From an uncultured Collinsella sp. (GTDB lineage: Bacteria; Actinomycetota; Coriobacteriia; Coriobacteriales; Coriobacteriaceae): a stretch of 64,000 nucleotides of DNA. Where the stretch lies: positions 18,034-82,033 of the forward strand of contig CATYEN010000004.1 of assembly GCA_958405565.1 (NCBI GenBank), read 5' to 3'. Shown one piece after another: positions 25,848 to 33,661 of the stretch (its first letter is position 1; every line of letters starts with the position of its first letter). A program made the position numbers and the translations under genes. Under the pieces are notes generated by a model, which made no database searches, was not told where the DNA came from, and saw nothing but the letters and a program-made list of their open reading frames with translations.

Positions 25848-26798
25848 ATGGTTAACGAGAAGAAGGTCGCTATTGTTGGCTGCGGTTTCGTCGGTTCGTC
25901 TTCGGCGTTCGCGCTGATGCAGAGCGGTCTGTTCTCCGAAATGGTCCTCATCGACGTGGACAAGAACCGCGCCGAGGGTGAGGCCCTGGATATCGCGCAC
26001 GGCATGACGTTTGCCGAGCCGATGAAGATCTACGCCGGCGATTATTCCGATGTCGCCGACGCCGCCATGATCGTCGTCACCGCTGGCGCTGCCCAGAAGC
26101 CCGGTGAGACTCGCCTGGACCTGGTCAACAAGAACGTCAGCATCTTTAAGTCCATTATCCCCGAGATTAAGAAGTCCGGCTTCGACGGCATTCTGCTCAT
26201 CGTCTCCAACCCGGTCGATGTTCTGACCTACGCCGCCATCAAGATGTCCGGCCTGCCCGAGGGCCATGTCATCGGCTCCGGTACCGTGCTCGACACCGGC
26301 CGTCTGCAGCAGATGCTTGGTGCCCACGTCGAGGTTGACCCGCGCGATGTCCAGGCCTATGTCATGGGTGAGCACGGTGACTCCGAGTTTGTCGCTTGGT
26401 CCAGCGCTCAGGTTGCCGGCGTTCCGCTGAACACCTTCTGCGAGCTTCACGGTCATCTGGAGCATGAGGCTGCCGAGAAGCGTATCGCCGAGGACGTCAA
26501 GAACTCCGCCTACACCATCATCGAGAAGAAGCATGCCACCTACTATGGCGTCGCCATGGCCGTCAAGCGCATCTGCACTGCCGTCATGCGCGATGAGCAG
26601 ACCGTTCTGCCCGTCTCCTCGCTCATGGTGGGCGAGTATGGCCTGTCCGATCTTGCCATCTCCATGCCGACCGTCGTCGGCCGCGACGGCGTTGTCTGCC
26701 GCGTCCCCGTGCCGCTGAACGATGACGAGCAGCATGAGCTTACCGCCTCCGCCAAGGCCCTCAAGGACATCATCGACAGCGTCGACTTCTCCTGCTAA
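25848..26798 (+). CDS. ldh: L-lactate dehydrogenase
   Basis: A 316-aa NAD-dependent enzyme that reduces pyruvate to L-lactate. The Rossmann motif GCGFVGSS is at residues 11-18. VDVLTY and the catalytic histidine motif GEHGDSEF are in place. The pattern KPGETRLDLVNKN contains the substrate-binding Arg. LDH is preferred to malate dehydrogenase because Gln sits in the specificity loop (AAQKPGETR), as in lactate dehydrogenases. ATG 25848 lies 16 bases after an AGATGGGAG stretch that is a weak ribosome site. Monocistronic, ending in a terminator. Confidence 0.9.
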   Translation: MVNEKKVAIVGCGFVGSSSAFALMQSGLFSEMVLIDVDKNRAEGEALDIAHGMTFAEPMKIYAGDYSDVADAAMIVVTAGAAQKPGETRLDLVNKNVSIFKSIIPEIKKSGFDGILLIVSNPVDVLTYAAIKMSGLPEGHVIGSGTVLDTGRLQQMLGAHVEVDPRDVQAYVMGEHGDSEFVAWSSAQVAGVPLNTFCELHGHLEHEAAEKRIAEDVKNSAYTIIEKKHATYYGVAMAVKRICTAVMRDEQTVLPVSSLMVGEYGLSDLAISMPTVVGRDGVVCRVPVPLNDDEQHELTASAKALKDIIDSVDFSC

Positions 26799-26831
26799 AT
26801 CAAGCTCGCTAGAGCGAAAAGCTACAATGAA

Positions 26832-26865
26832 GGCGTCCGAGCCCACACGGCCCGGGCGCCTTTTT
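26832..26865 (+). terminator. terminator after ldh
   Basis: A 12-bp stem with one mismatch and one G-T pair (26832-26843 with 26849-26860), then five T residues. The T-run leads straight into the first TTGGTGCA repeat copy. Confidence 0.85.
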
Positions 26866-26895
26866 GGTGCAAAGTAACCTGACCCCAATGCACCA
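26864..26895. repeat. 32-bp TTGGTGCA repeat, copy 1
   Basis: This 32-bp sequence begins TTGGTGCA and ends TGCACCA, so its ends can pair. It matches the copy at 28077 in the same orientation with three mismatches. The two copies bracket the lipase-like gene. They resemble REP-type intergenic repeats. Confidence 0.6.
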
Positions 26896-26912
26896 TAGTT
26901 GATGGGAGGGCC

Positions 26913-28073
26913 ATGTCGGATTCGCCTAATTTTTTGACCTATGCCCAGACGGCGTTTGACCCGTTTGAGGAACGGCCGTTCTGCGCGGTGGATAGCCTGG
27001 TCTTTGCGTGGTTGTCCTATTTGCGTTTGCCGGGTGTTATGGCGGAGCTGACGAACTGGCAGGGCCTAGACGTACGCGAGCTGCTTCGTGCCGAGTGCTA
27101 CCGGGACATGATTGGCGACCTGTGGGATCCAGAGGGGAGCAGGGCCTTGTTGGAGGCCGTGGCAGCAAGCCCTCGCTACCGTGGCGTGCACGTTTGCGGC
27201 TATCGCGCCGTGAGCGATGTGGTGGCGACAGAGCAGTTTGCAGCCATGGCGTTCCGGTTTCCGGCGGGGTTTAGCTATCTTTCCTTCCGGGGGACCGACA
27301 GCACGATTGTGGGCTGGAAAGAGGACTTCAACATGGCGTTCCGGTGTCCCGTGCCCTCCCAGGAATCTGCGGCGCGCTATGTGGACGAGGCAGCGGATGC
27401 GATTGACGGGCCGCTTTTGTGCGGAGGTCATTCCAAGGGTGGAAACCTTGCGGTGTACGGTGCGGCGATGTGCTCCGATGTCGCCCGTGAGCGAATCGAA
27501 CGGGTGTATTCCCATGATGGTCCGGGCTTCGTCGAGGAGTTTCTGAACGGCAACGCCTTTGCCGATCTTTCCGGTCGAATCGACAAGACGCTACCTCGGT
27601 CGTCGATCTTTGGCATGATGTTCGAGACGCAGGAGGACTACGCCATCGTTGAGAGCACCGAGTTCAGCCTGCTGCAGCATAATCCCTTTAGCTGGGTGGT
27701 TGATGATCGCGACTTCGTGTACTGTGAGCGCCTGTCCGCCGGTGCTCGATACGTTGATGGCTCCATTCGCGAGATGCTGCTTGCAGTGTCACCTAGCGAG
27801 CGCGAGCGTTTTGTAGATGCGTTGTTCTCCGTGTTTGAGGCTACGGGTGCTGAGCGGTTTGCGGATATCGCCGGGAATCTGCGCGAGAGCCTGCCCGTGA
27901 TGCTCCAGGCTGCGCAAGGCTTTGACGAGGATACGCGACGCTTTGTCTCGCAGACCATCGTGGCAATCCTTAAATGCGCACTGCTGCCCAAACGACCCCA
28001 GATCGACATGCCCGCTGCCGGCAAGAGTTTGGCAGAACAGCTCGAGGCTTGGCAGTCCGAGCTCCTGCGCTAA
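26913..28073 (+). CDS. Mbeg1-like (DUF2974) alpha/beta hydrolase
   Basis: A 386-aa protein of the DUF2974/Mbeg1-like group, related to class 3 lipases. The nucleophile elbow GGHSKGGNLAVYG lies near residue 175 and FRGTDSTIVGWKED is the lipase-type preceding strand and oxyanion region. No signal peptide is visible, so it is probably cytosolic. The family occurs widely in Firmicutes and Actinobacteria and its substrates are not well known. ATG 26913 follows GGGAGGG. It is bracketed by two direct repeats (26864-26895 and 28077-28108), which hints that the segment moved as a unit or that repeats spread around it. Confidence 0.8.
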   Translation: MSDSPNFLTYAQTAFDPFEERPFCAVDSLVFAWLSYLRLPGVMAELTNWQGLDVRELLRAECYRDMIGDLWDPEGSRALLEAVAASPRYRGVHVCGYRAVSDVVATEQFAAMAFRFPAGFSYLSFRGTDSTIVGWKEDFNMAFRCPVPSQESAARYVDEAADAIDGPLLCGGHSKGGNLAVYGAAMCSDVARERIERVYSHDGPGFVEEFLNGNAFADLSGRIDKTLPRSSIFGMMFETQEDYAIVESTEFSLLQHNPFSWVVDDRDFVYCERLSAGARYVDGSIREMLLAVSPSERERFVDALFSVFEATGAERFADIAGNLRESLPVMLQAAQGFDEDTRRFVSQTIVAILKCALLPKRPQIDMPAAGKSLAEQLEAWQSELLR

Positions 28074-28076
28074 CCA

Positions 28077-28108
28077 TTGGTGCAAAGCAACCTGTCCCCG
28101 ATGCACCA
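28077..28108. repeat. 32-bp TTGGTGCA repeat, copy 2
   Basis: This second copy differs at three positions from the one at 26864. Its 7-bp ends TGGTGCA/TGCACCA form a short stem. It starts three bases after the lipase-like stop codon. Confidence 0.6.
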
Positions 28109-28184
28109 AGCTTCGATGCGCCTGGGGCGGGCTCGACCGCTATACTGGTTCGTGCCGAAATCGATCTAGAACGGAATGCCGTAT

Positions 28185-29189
28185 ATGAAAATCAATCACG
28201 CGATTCTGCATATCCTGGACTTTGACTCTGCCGTCAACGTCATGAGCCAGCGCGAGCTCGATATCGAGAGCCGTACCGTGCGCAACTTTGTGACCACGCA
28301 TCTGCGCCGCGCACGAACCTCGGCCGACAATAAGCGCGCCACGTTTGCCGAGAACTCTGCGTTCGGCGGCGAGCTCAAGGACTACTTCTTTGGCGAGCGC
28401 GAGTTCGTAGACCTGTCGCAGCAGATTGCGGAGTTCATTTCCTCCGAGCTTACCAAGGCCGAGAAAGCCGAGTCCACCGATGTGCTCGTGGCCGATTTTG
28501 ACGACGACGAGGATGCCCGCTGGTTTGCCGTGATGCTGCTGGGCTCCAAACAGGCCTTTATGCACGAGGTGGGCCGCGAGGAGGGCGAGGTACGCAACGA
28601 CATCGCGCGCCACTATGCTATCTTGCCGAATCCTTCCCAAAAGGTGCCAAGCTATGCCATCGTGCGCGCGAGCACCATGGAGATCGGCTATGTGGACAAG
28701 AAGCGCAAGATTGCCGGCGAAGACCGTATGCTCATTCCCGACGGTCTGCTGCAGTGCGATACGGGCGTGTCGGGCAAGGAGGTCATCGACACCGTGACGC
28801 GCGTGGTCGAGGAAGTCGCCGAGGAGCACGGTGCCAATACAGCCGTAGCGCTCGCTAAGGTTAAGGCTGCCGTTGCCGAGAAGGTTGAGGACGATGAGGA
28901 GCTGCCGCCCTGGGATATCGTCGATGAGGTCTTTGAGGACGAGCCGGTCATCAAGGAGAGTGTACGTGCGGCGCTGACCGAAGAGAAGGTGCCCGAGCGT
29001 GTGCCCGTGGAGCGCAAGCAGGTCGAGCGTGCGGCCGTGCGCAACCACAAGATTCGTACCGATACGGGCATCGAGATCAGCTTTCCGGTCGAGATGGGCT
29101 CGAACTCCGAGTACATCGAGTTCGTCAACGAGCCCAACGGCCTCATTTCCATCGAACTCAAAAACATCGGCAGCATCGAGAATAGATAA
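28185..29189 (+). CDS. nucleoid-associated protein, NdpA/YejK family
   Basis: A 334-aa member of the NdpA family, spread across bacteria and associated with the nucleoid in E. coli (YejK). The N terminus MKINHAILHILDFD is the family start. Conserved stretches are LREFV-like FVDLSQQIAEFI, VADFDDDEDARWFAVMLLG and the C-terminal HKIRTDTGIEISFPVE. Two ATGs compete: 28176 and 28185. I use 28185 because ACGGA is nine bases upstream and family members begin at that Met. Convergent with the dap genes; a terminator follows. Confidence 0.85.
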   Translation: MKINHAILHILDFDSAVNVMSQRELDIESRTVRNFVTTHLRRARTSADNKRATFAENSAFGGELKDYFFGEREFVDLSQQIAEFISSELTKAEKAESTDVLVADFDDDEDARWFAVMLLGSKQAFMHEVGREEGEVRNDIARHYAILPNPSQKVPSYAIVRASTMEIGYVDKKRKIAGEDRMLIPDGLLQCDTGVSGKEVIDTVTRVVEEVAEEHGANTAVALAKVKAAVAEKVEDDEELPPWDIVDEVFEDEPVIKESVRAALTEEKVPERVPVERKQVERAAVRNHKIRTDTGIEISFPVEMGSNSEYIEFVNEPNGLISIELKNIGSIENR

Positions 29190-29216
29190 ACTGCGTTACG
29201 CCTACAGCGGGAAAGC

Positions 29217-29252
29217 AAAGGCCGAAGCTCCTTGGGGCCTCGGCCTTCTTGT
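29217..29252 (+). terminator. terminator after the nucleoid-protein gene
   Basis: AAGGCCGA (29218-29225) pairs with TCGGCCTT (29240-29247), then CTTGTTT. A moderately convincing Rho-independent terminator. Confidence 0.65.
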
Positions 29253-29284
29253 TTAGGGCTGAATTGCCCCACAGGTTGAGCATA

Positions 29285-29480
29285 AGTCAGCGAAAACGCC
29301 CCTAAGCGAGCAAGGTGACGTGAAAGAGGAGGGCATTGACCTTTTGGTCATGCCCGACGATTGAACGTCAGATTGCCGCTCTGGGGCGTTTGCAGCGTCG
29401 ACCGGTCCGTCGTTCGTTAGAACGACGGAACCAAAGGTGCAGCGCCGAGCCGTTACGCGGGTTGGTAAACCCGCGTAACT
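29285..29480 (-). ncRNA. highly structured intergenic element, candidate RNA
   Basis: This spacer after dapH is packed with complementary segments. AAACGCCCC (29294-29302) pairs with GGGGCGTTT (29383-29391). Inside, GAGC pairs with GCTC, TGACGT (29316-29321) with ACGTCA (29365-29370), and GGGCATTGACC (29331-29341) with GGTCATGCCC (29346-29355). Two more perfect hairpins follow: 29407-29428 (9 bp) and 29452-29479 (12 bp). On the minus strand this forms the dapH 3' tail and ends GGGGCGTTTTC, terminator-like. Could be a 3' UTR element, an intergenic repeat, or an independent RNA; Collinsella-specific RNA motifs are known from comparative genomics and comparison is needed. Confidence 0.5.
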
Positions 29481-29481
29481 A

Positions 29482-30201
29482 TTAAAGCTGGCGCAGGCCT
29501 TCCTCGAGACCGGTCTTGCTGTCGGTCTTCTCGTCGCGCATCTTGATGACGCGGGCGGGGACACCGGCCACGACGGCACCGGCGGGGACGTCCTCGACGC
29601 ACACGGCGCCGGCGGCAACGACAGCGCCCTTGCCTACGCGCACGCCTTCCAGGACCACGGCGTTGGCGCCGATCATGACATCGTCCTCGATGATGACGGG
29701 CGTGGCGCTTGCGGGTTCAACGACGCCTGCCAACACGGTTCCAGCGCCGATGTGGCAGTTCTTGCCCACGGTGGCACGGCCGCCCAGCACGGCGCCCATG
29801 TCGATCATGGAGCCCTCACCGATGACGGAGCCGATATTGATGATGGCACCCATCATGATGACGGCGCGATCGCCGATCTCGACGCGGTCACGGATGATCG
29901 CGCCCGGCTCGATGCGGGCATTGATGCCCTTGAGGTCGAGCATGGGGACGGCGGAGTTGCGGCAGTCATTCTCGACGTCGTAGTAGTCGATGGAGTCGGC
30001 ATTGGCATCGAGGATGGCCTTGAGCTCATCCCAATCGCCAAAGACAGTCTTGCCACGACGGCCGCCGTAGACGTGCGCATCGCCCCAGGCAACCTTCATG
30101 CCGGGCTTCTCGCGCACATACAGCTTGACAGGCGTCTTTTTGGGCGCGGTGGCGATGTAATTGATAATCTCCTGGGCATCCATCTCGGCTGCGTTACTCA
30201 T
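29482..30201 (-). CDS. dapH: tetrahydrodipicolinate N-acetyltransferase DapH
   Basis: A 239-aa left-handed beta-helix acyltransferase. It acetylates 2,3,4,5-tetrahydropyridine-2,6-dicarboxylate with acetyl-CoA, the first step of the acetylase branch of lysine and diaminopimelate synthesis. The N-terminal domain ends near residue 85 and hexapeptide repeats run from about 90 to 205 ([20 protein letters not shown] and so on), with the closing [10 protein letters not shown]. Length matches the family (about 235). Starts at ATG 30201 behind GGAGAG. It is the last gene of the lysine operon, 39 bp after dapB. Confidence 0.92.
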   Translation of the reverse strand: MSNAAEMDAQEIINYIATAPKKTPVKLYVREKPGMKVAWGDAHVYGGRRGKTVFGDWDELKAILDANADSIDYYDVENDCRNSAVPMLDLKGINARIEPGAIIRDRVEIGDRAVIMMGAIINIGSVIGEGSMIDMGAVLGGRATVGKNCHIGAGTVLAGVVEPASATPVIIEDDVMIGANAVVLEGVRVGKGAVVAAGAVCVEDVPAGAVVAGVPARVIKMRDEKTDSKTGLEEGLRQL

Positions 30202-30240
30202 TTGCTGTCTCTCCTTTGGGTGGATCCGGTTGATACCTGG

Positions 30241-30981
30241 TTAGGCAAACATGACCTGGTCGAACGTATAGAAGCCGTGCTCGCGGGTGACGAGCTTCTG
30301 CGCGGCTGCCAGAGCGCCGTTGACGAAGATCTGACGGCTCGTGGCGCGATGCGTAAGCGTGATTTCCTCGTCCTGGCCAAAGAAGCTCACCTCGTGCACG
30401 CCGGCGACGGTGCCGCCGCGCAGCGAGTGCATACCGATTTCCTTGGGGTCGCGCGCACCGCACATGCCCTCGCGTCCGTAGACGGGGTGGTAGCCTGCCT
30501 CGGGCTCGGCTTCGACGACGGCATCGAGCAGTAACTTGGCAGTGCCGCTGGGGGCATCGACCTTTTGGTTGTGGTGCGTCTCGACGATCTCGCAGTCAAA
30601 GCCGGGCAGCTCACGCGTGGCCTGGGCTACCAAATGACGCAGGGCTGCGATACCGATGGAGTAATTGCCCGAGTGCATGACGCGGGCGTTCTGACCCAGC
30701 TCGCGCAGGCGATCCATCTGCTCGGGTGTGTAGCCCGTGGTACCCGAGACTAACGCGGCACCTGTGCGCTCGACATAGGCGACGACGGCATCGAAGGTCA
30801 CGACGTTCGAGAAGTCGATGATGACGTCGGCTGCCGGGGCGCTCTCGAGCTCGGACAGATCAAAACCGATCTGGGCCACGATATCAAAAACGGGCTGCCC
30901 GGCGGCGTCGACAATGCCTTCGGCGGTAGTGCGGATGAGCGAGCCCATGCGGCCCGTTCCCATAATGACGGTCTTAATCAA
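30241..30981 (-). CDS. dapB: 4-hydroxy-tetrahydrodipicolinate reductase DapB
   Basis: A 246-aa NAD(P)H-dependent reductase. The Rossmann motif GTGRMGS begins at residue 8, and the catalytic signature ETHHNQKVDAPSGTA lies near residue 135. It reduces the product of DapA. Translation appears to start at TTG 30981, overlapping the dapA stop by 8 bp, with GGGAG at 10 bases; the next in-frame ATG (codon 7) would truncate the Rossmann strand. This overlap indicates translational coupling within the riboswitch-controlled operon. Confidence 0.9.
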   Translation of the reverse strand: MIKTVIMGTGRMGSLIRTTAEGIVDAAGQPVFDIVAQIGFDLSELESAPAADVIIDFSNVVTFDAVVAYVERTGAALVSGTTGYTPEQMDRLRELGQNARVMHSGNYSIGIAALRHLVAQATRELPGFDCEIVETHHNQKVDAPSGTAKLLLDAVVEAEPEAGYHPVYGREGMCGARDPKEIGMHSLRGGTVAGVHEVSFFGQDEEITLTHRATSRQIFVNGALAAAQKLVTREHGFYTFDQVMFA

Positions 30982-33283
30982 GCAGACCAGCTCCCTTCAG
31001 AGCATCGGTAAGTGCAGCGCGCGTGTCGTCTGCCATGGGGCATAGCGGCATGCGGTAGTTGGCTTCGATCATACCCATCTGAGCGAGCGCTTCCTTGACG
31101 GGGATGGGGTTGACCTCACTAAAGAGGGCGTTGATGAGCGGCTGGCCGGCAATCTGGATATCGCGGGCGCGCTCCACGTCGCCGTCCAGATAGGCGCGGC
31201 ACATGTCATGTACGAGCTGCGGCTGAACATCGGCCCACACGCTGATAGTGCCCGAGGCGCCCAGGCTCATGAGCGGCACGGTAAGCGCGTCCTCGCCCGA
31301 GTACATGCGGAAGTCGTCGGACAGCAGGTGGGCGATCTTGGCTGCGTAGGCGACGTTGCCCGAGGCCTCCTTGATGCCCATGATGTTGGGGTGCGCGGCC
31401 AAGCGCTCCACGTTGTGCACGCTGATGCCGCAGCCGCAGCGGCCGGGGATGTTGTACAGGATGCAGGGGATGTCCACGGCGTCGGCCACGGTCTTAAAGT
31501 GCTGGTAGATGCCCTCTTCATTGGACTTGTTGTAGTAGGGGGTAATGAGCAGCAGACCATCGGCGCCCAGGCCCTGGTAAGTAAGCGACTTGGTGAGCAT
31601 GGTCTGCGTGGAGTTGGATCCCGAGCCGGCAATGACGGGGACGCGGCCCGCAACCTGCTTGACCACTGCGGCGACAACGGAGTTGTCCTCGTCGTCGGTC
31701 ATCGTGGCACTCTCTCCGGTGGTGCCCAGGGTGAGGATGGCGTCGGTGCCGTTTTGCAGGTGGAAATCGATAAGGCGCTCGAGCGCGTCAAAGTCGACAC
31801 TGCCGTCCTTTTTAAACGGCGTGACGAGGGCGACGATTGAGCCCTCGAGATTGCGGATATCCATGTTCTTCTCCTTCGCTTCCGCGATCTGGACGCGTTT
31901 GTTCCATTGGGCGGCGACTGCCAGGCGCTCGTCCTGAGCGCGACGGCGGGCGCTTTCGGCGCGCGATTTGGCCAGCAGCTCGCGGCCGCACGGCAGCACG
32001 TCGAGCGTGGCAAAGTAATCGCCCGGGCGTTCGGCGCGTCGGATGAGGTCGGCCGAGCCATCGGGGCGTAGCAGGACCTCGGCGGAGCGCAGGCGGCCGT
32101 TGTAGTTGTAGCCCATGGAGTAGCCATGCGCGCCGGTGTCGTGAATCACGAGCAGGTCGCCCATGTCGATATGCGGCAGCTCGCGGTCGATGGCGAACTT
32201 GTCGTTGTTCTCGCACAGATTGCCCGTGATGTCGTACGTGTTCGTGACGGGGGCTGCGGTCTTGTCGGCGCCACCCGGCTGACCCATCACCGTAATGTGG
32301 TGGTAGGCGCCATACATGGCAGGGCGAATCAGATCGACGGCACTGGCGTCCACGCCGATATAGTCCTTGTAGATCTGCTTCTCGTGGATGGCCTTGGTGA
32401 CCAGGCACCCATAGGGGCCCATCATAAAGCGGCCCATCTCGGTGCAGATGGCCACATCGCCCATGCCGGCGGGAACCAGGATCTCGTCGTAGGCCGTGTG
32501 TACCCCTTCACCGATGGCGTGGATGTCGTTGGCCTGCTGCTCGGGCAGGTAGGGGATACCGACGCCGCCGGACAGATTGATGAAGGCGACGTGTGCGCCG
32601 GTCTCGCGCTCCAGGCGCACGGCAAGCTCAAAGAGGATGCGCGCGAGCTTGGGGTAGTAGTCGTTGGTGACGGTGTTGCTGGCAAGGAATGCGTGGATAC
32701 CAAAGCGCTCGGCGCCCTTGGCCTTAAGCATACGGAAGGCCTCGAAGAGCTGCTCGGTGGTCATGCCATATTTGGAGTCGCCCGGGTTGTCCATGATGCC
32801 GTTGGAGAGCTGGAACAGGCCGCCTGGATTAAAGCGGCAGCTGACCGTCTTGGGGATGGGCCCCGCAACACGCTCAAAGAACTCAATGTGGCTGATGTCG
32901 TCAAAGTTGACGATGGCGCCCAGCTTGTCGGCGAGCTCAAAGTCGGCAGCCGGCGTGTCGTTGGACGAGAACATGATGTCGTGTCCCGTGATACCCAGCG
33001 AGCGGGCGATCATAAGCTCGGTATAGCTCGAGCAATCGCAGCCGCAGCCGTATTCGTTGAGAATGGAGATGAGCGCCGGGTTGGGGTTGGCCTTGACGGC
33101 AAAGTATTCCTTAAAGCCCGGGTTCCATGCAAAGGCGTCGCGCACTTCTTGCATGTTGCGGCGGATGCCCGCCTCGTCGTATAGATGAAACGGCGTGGGG
33201 AACTGCTCGACGATATGCTCGAGTGTTTCCTTGTCCACAAACGGCTGCTTGGCCGCATATGCCTCGTTGGGGGTCAATGCCAT
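30974..33283 (-). CDS. fused LysA-DapA: diaminopimelate decarboxylase and dihydrodipicolinate synthase
   Basis: One 769-aa reading frame joins two lysine enzymes. Residues 1 to about 435 are an ornithine/DAP decarboxylase-type PLP enzyme: the PLP lysine is K64 in FAVKANPNP, and the active-site CENNDKFA motif is present, but the usual EPGR reads TEMGR. A charged linker (about 435-473) follows. Residues 474-769 are DapA with GTTGESATMTDDE, TPYYNK tyrosine and the Schiff-base lysine in IMGIKEASGN. M474 (ATG 31862-31864) is preceded by AAGGAGAAGAAC, a strong ribosome site, so DapA may also be made alone. The first and last steps of the pathway share a frame, and overlap with dapB is 8 bp. No stop separates them. 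Confidence 0.88.
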   Translation of the reverse strand: MALTPNEAYAAKQPFVDKETLEHIVEQFPTPFHLYDEAGIRRNMQEVRDAFAWNPGFKEYFAVKANPNPALISILNEYGCGCDCSSYTELMIARSLGITGHDIMFSSNDTPAADFELADKLGAIVNFDDISHIEFFERVAGPIPKTVSCRFNPGGLFQLSNGIMDNPGDSKYGMTTEQLFEAFRMLKAKGAERFGIHAFLASNTVTNDYYPKLARILFELAVRLERETGAHVAFINLSGGVGIPYLPEQQANDIHAIGEGVHTAYDEILVPAGMGDVAICTEMGRFMMGPYGCLVTKAIHEKQIYKDYIGVDASAVDLIRPAMYGAYHHITVMGQPGGADKTAAPVTNTYDITGNLCENNDKFAIDRELPHIDMGDLLVIHDTGAHGYSMGYNYNGRLRSAEVLLRPDGSADLIRRAERPGDYFATLDVLPCGRELLAKSRAESARRRAQDERLAVAAQWNKRVQIAEAKEKNMDIRNLEGSIVALVTPFKKDGSVDFDALERLIDFHLQNGTDAILTLGTTGESATMTDDEDNSVVAAVVKQVAGRVPVIAGSGSNSTQTMLTKSLTYQGLGADGLLLITPYYNKSNEEGIYQHFKTVADAVDIPCILYNIPGRCGCGISVHNVERLAAHPNIMGIKEASGNVAYAAKIAHLLSDDFRMYSGEDALTVPLMSLGASGTISVWADVQPQLVHDMCRAYLDGDVERARDIQIAGQPLINALFSEVNPIPVKEALAQMGMIEANYRMPLCPMADDTRAALTDALKGAGLLD

Positions 33284-33373
33284 GTCCCGTAAACCTCGCT
33301 ATCCAGACGGCGCCATCTGCGCATCGAATCCGCATAGCGTGGACCCAATGTCCGGATAGCGCTCCCGCATTGC

Positions 33374-33525
33374 TGCAGACAGTCCTGTGAGTGTTTCCCA
33401 CAGGCCCACCAGGTTGTTCGTGCCCGAAAAACCCAGTTCGGCGGGTTTCGCCTCCCCACGGGGTCAAAGCCTGCCGGCTCGCCCGCGGCTCTTCGTGCCC
33501 GCGCCTCTATCAAGTGGTAAAGACC
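33374..33525 (-). ncRNA. lysine riboswitch (L box)
   Basis: Upstream of the lysA-dapA frame, the minus strand holds the L-box core: GATAGAGGCGCG (near 33500-33512), then GGGGAGGCGAAACCCGCCGAA, and finally GGACTGTC (complement at 33378-33385). The order and spacing match the lysine riboswitch, with helices visible around GGCG/CGCC. It should bind lysine and down-regulate the lysA-dapA, dapB, dapH operon. Positions of the ends are approximate. About 90 bases separate the core from the start codon, room for an expression platform. Confidence 0.82.
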
Positions 33526-33551
33526 CTATCACGTTGCACTTTACCAAACAA
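33523..33551 (-). promoter_or_regulatory. promoter of the lysine operon
   Basis: On the minus strand, TTGTTT (complement of 33546-33551) and TAGGGT (complement of 33523-33528) are spaced by 17 bases. Transcription would begin at the 5' edge of the riboswitch. Confidence 0.55.
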
Positions 33552-33568
33552 GAGTATTCGTATATAAC
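33540..33568 (+). promoter_or_regulatory. promoter of the M20 peptidase gene
   Basis: TTTACC (33540-33545) and TATAAC (33563-33568) are spaced by 17 bases. It overlaps the divergent lysine-operon promoter, so the two may interfere. Confidence 0.5.
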
Positions 33569-33661
33569 GTTTAAAAAATGCAGGGATATGCTGGAAACAT
33601 GTGCACCACAATCCTGTATCACAATAAGTTGCAACAGATGTGCCTCACGAAGGGATCCTCT

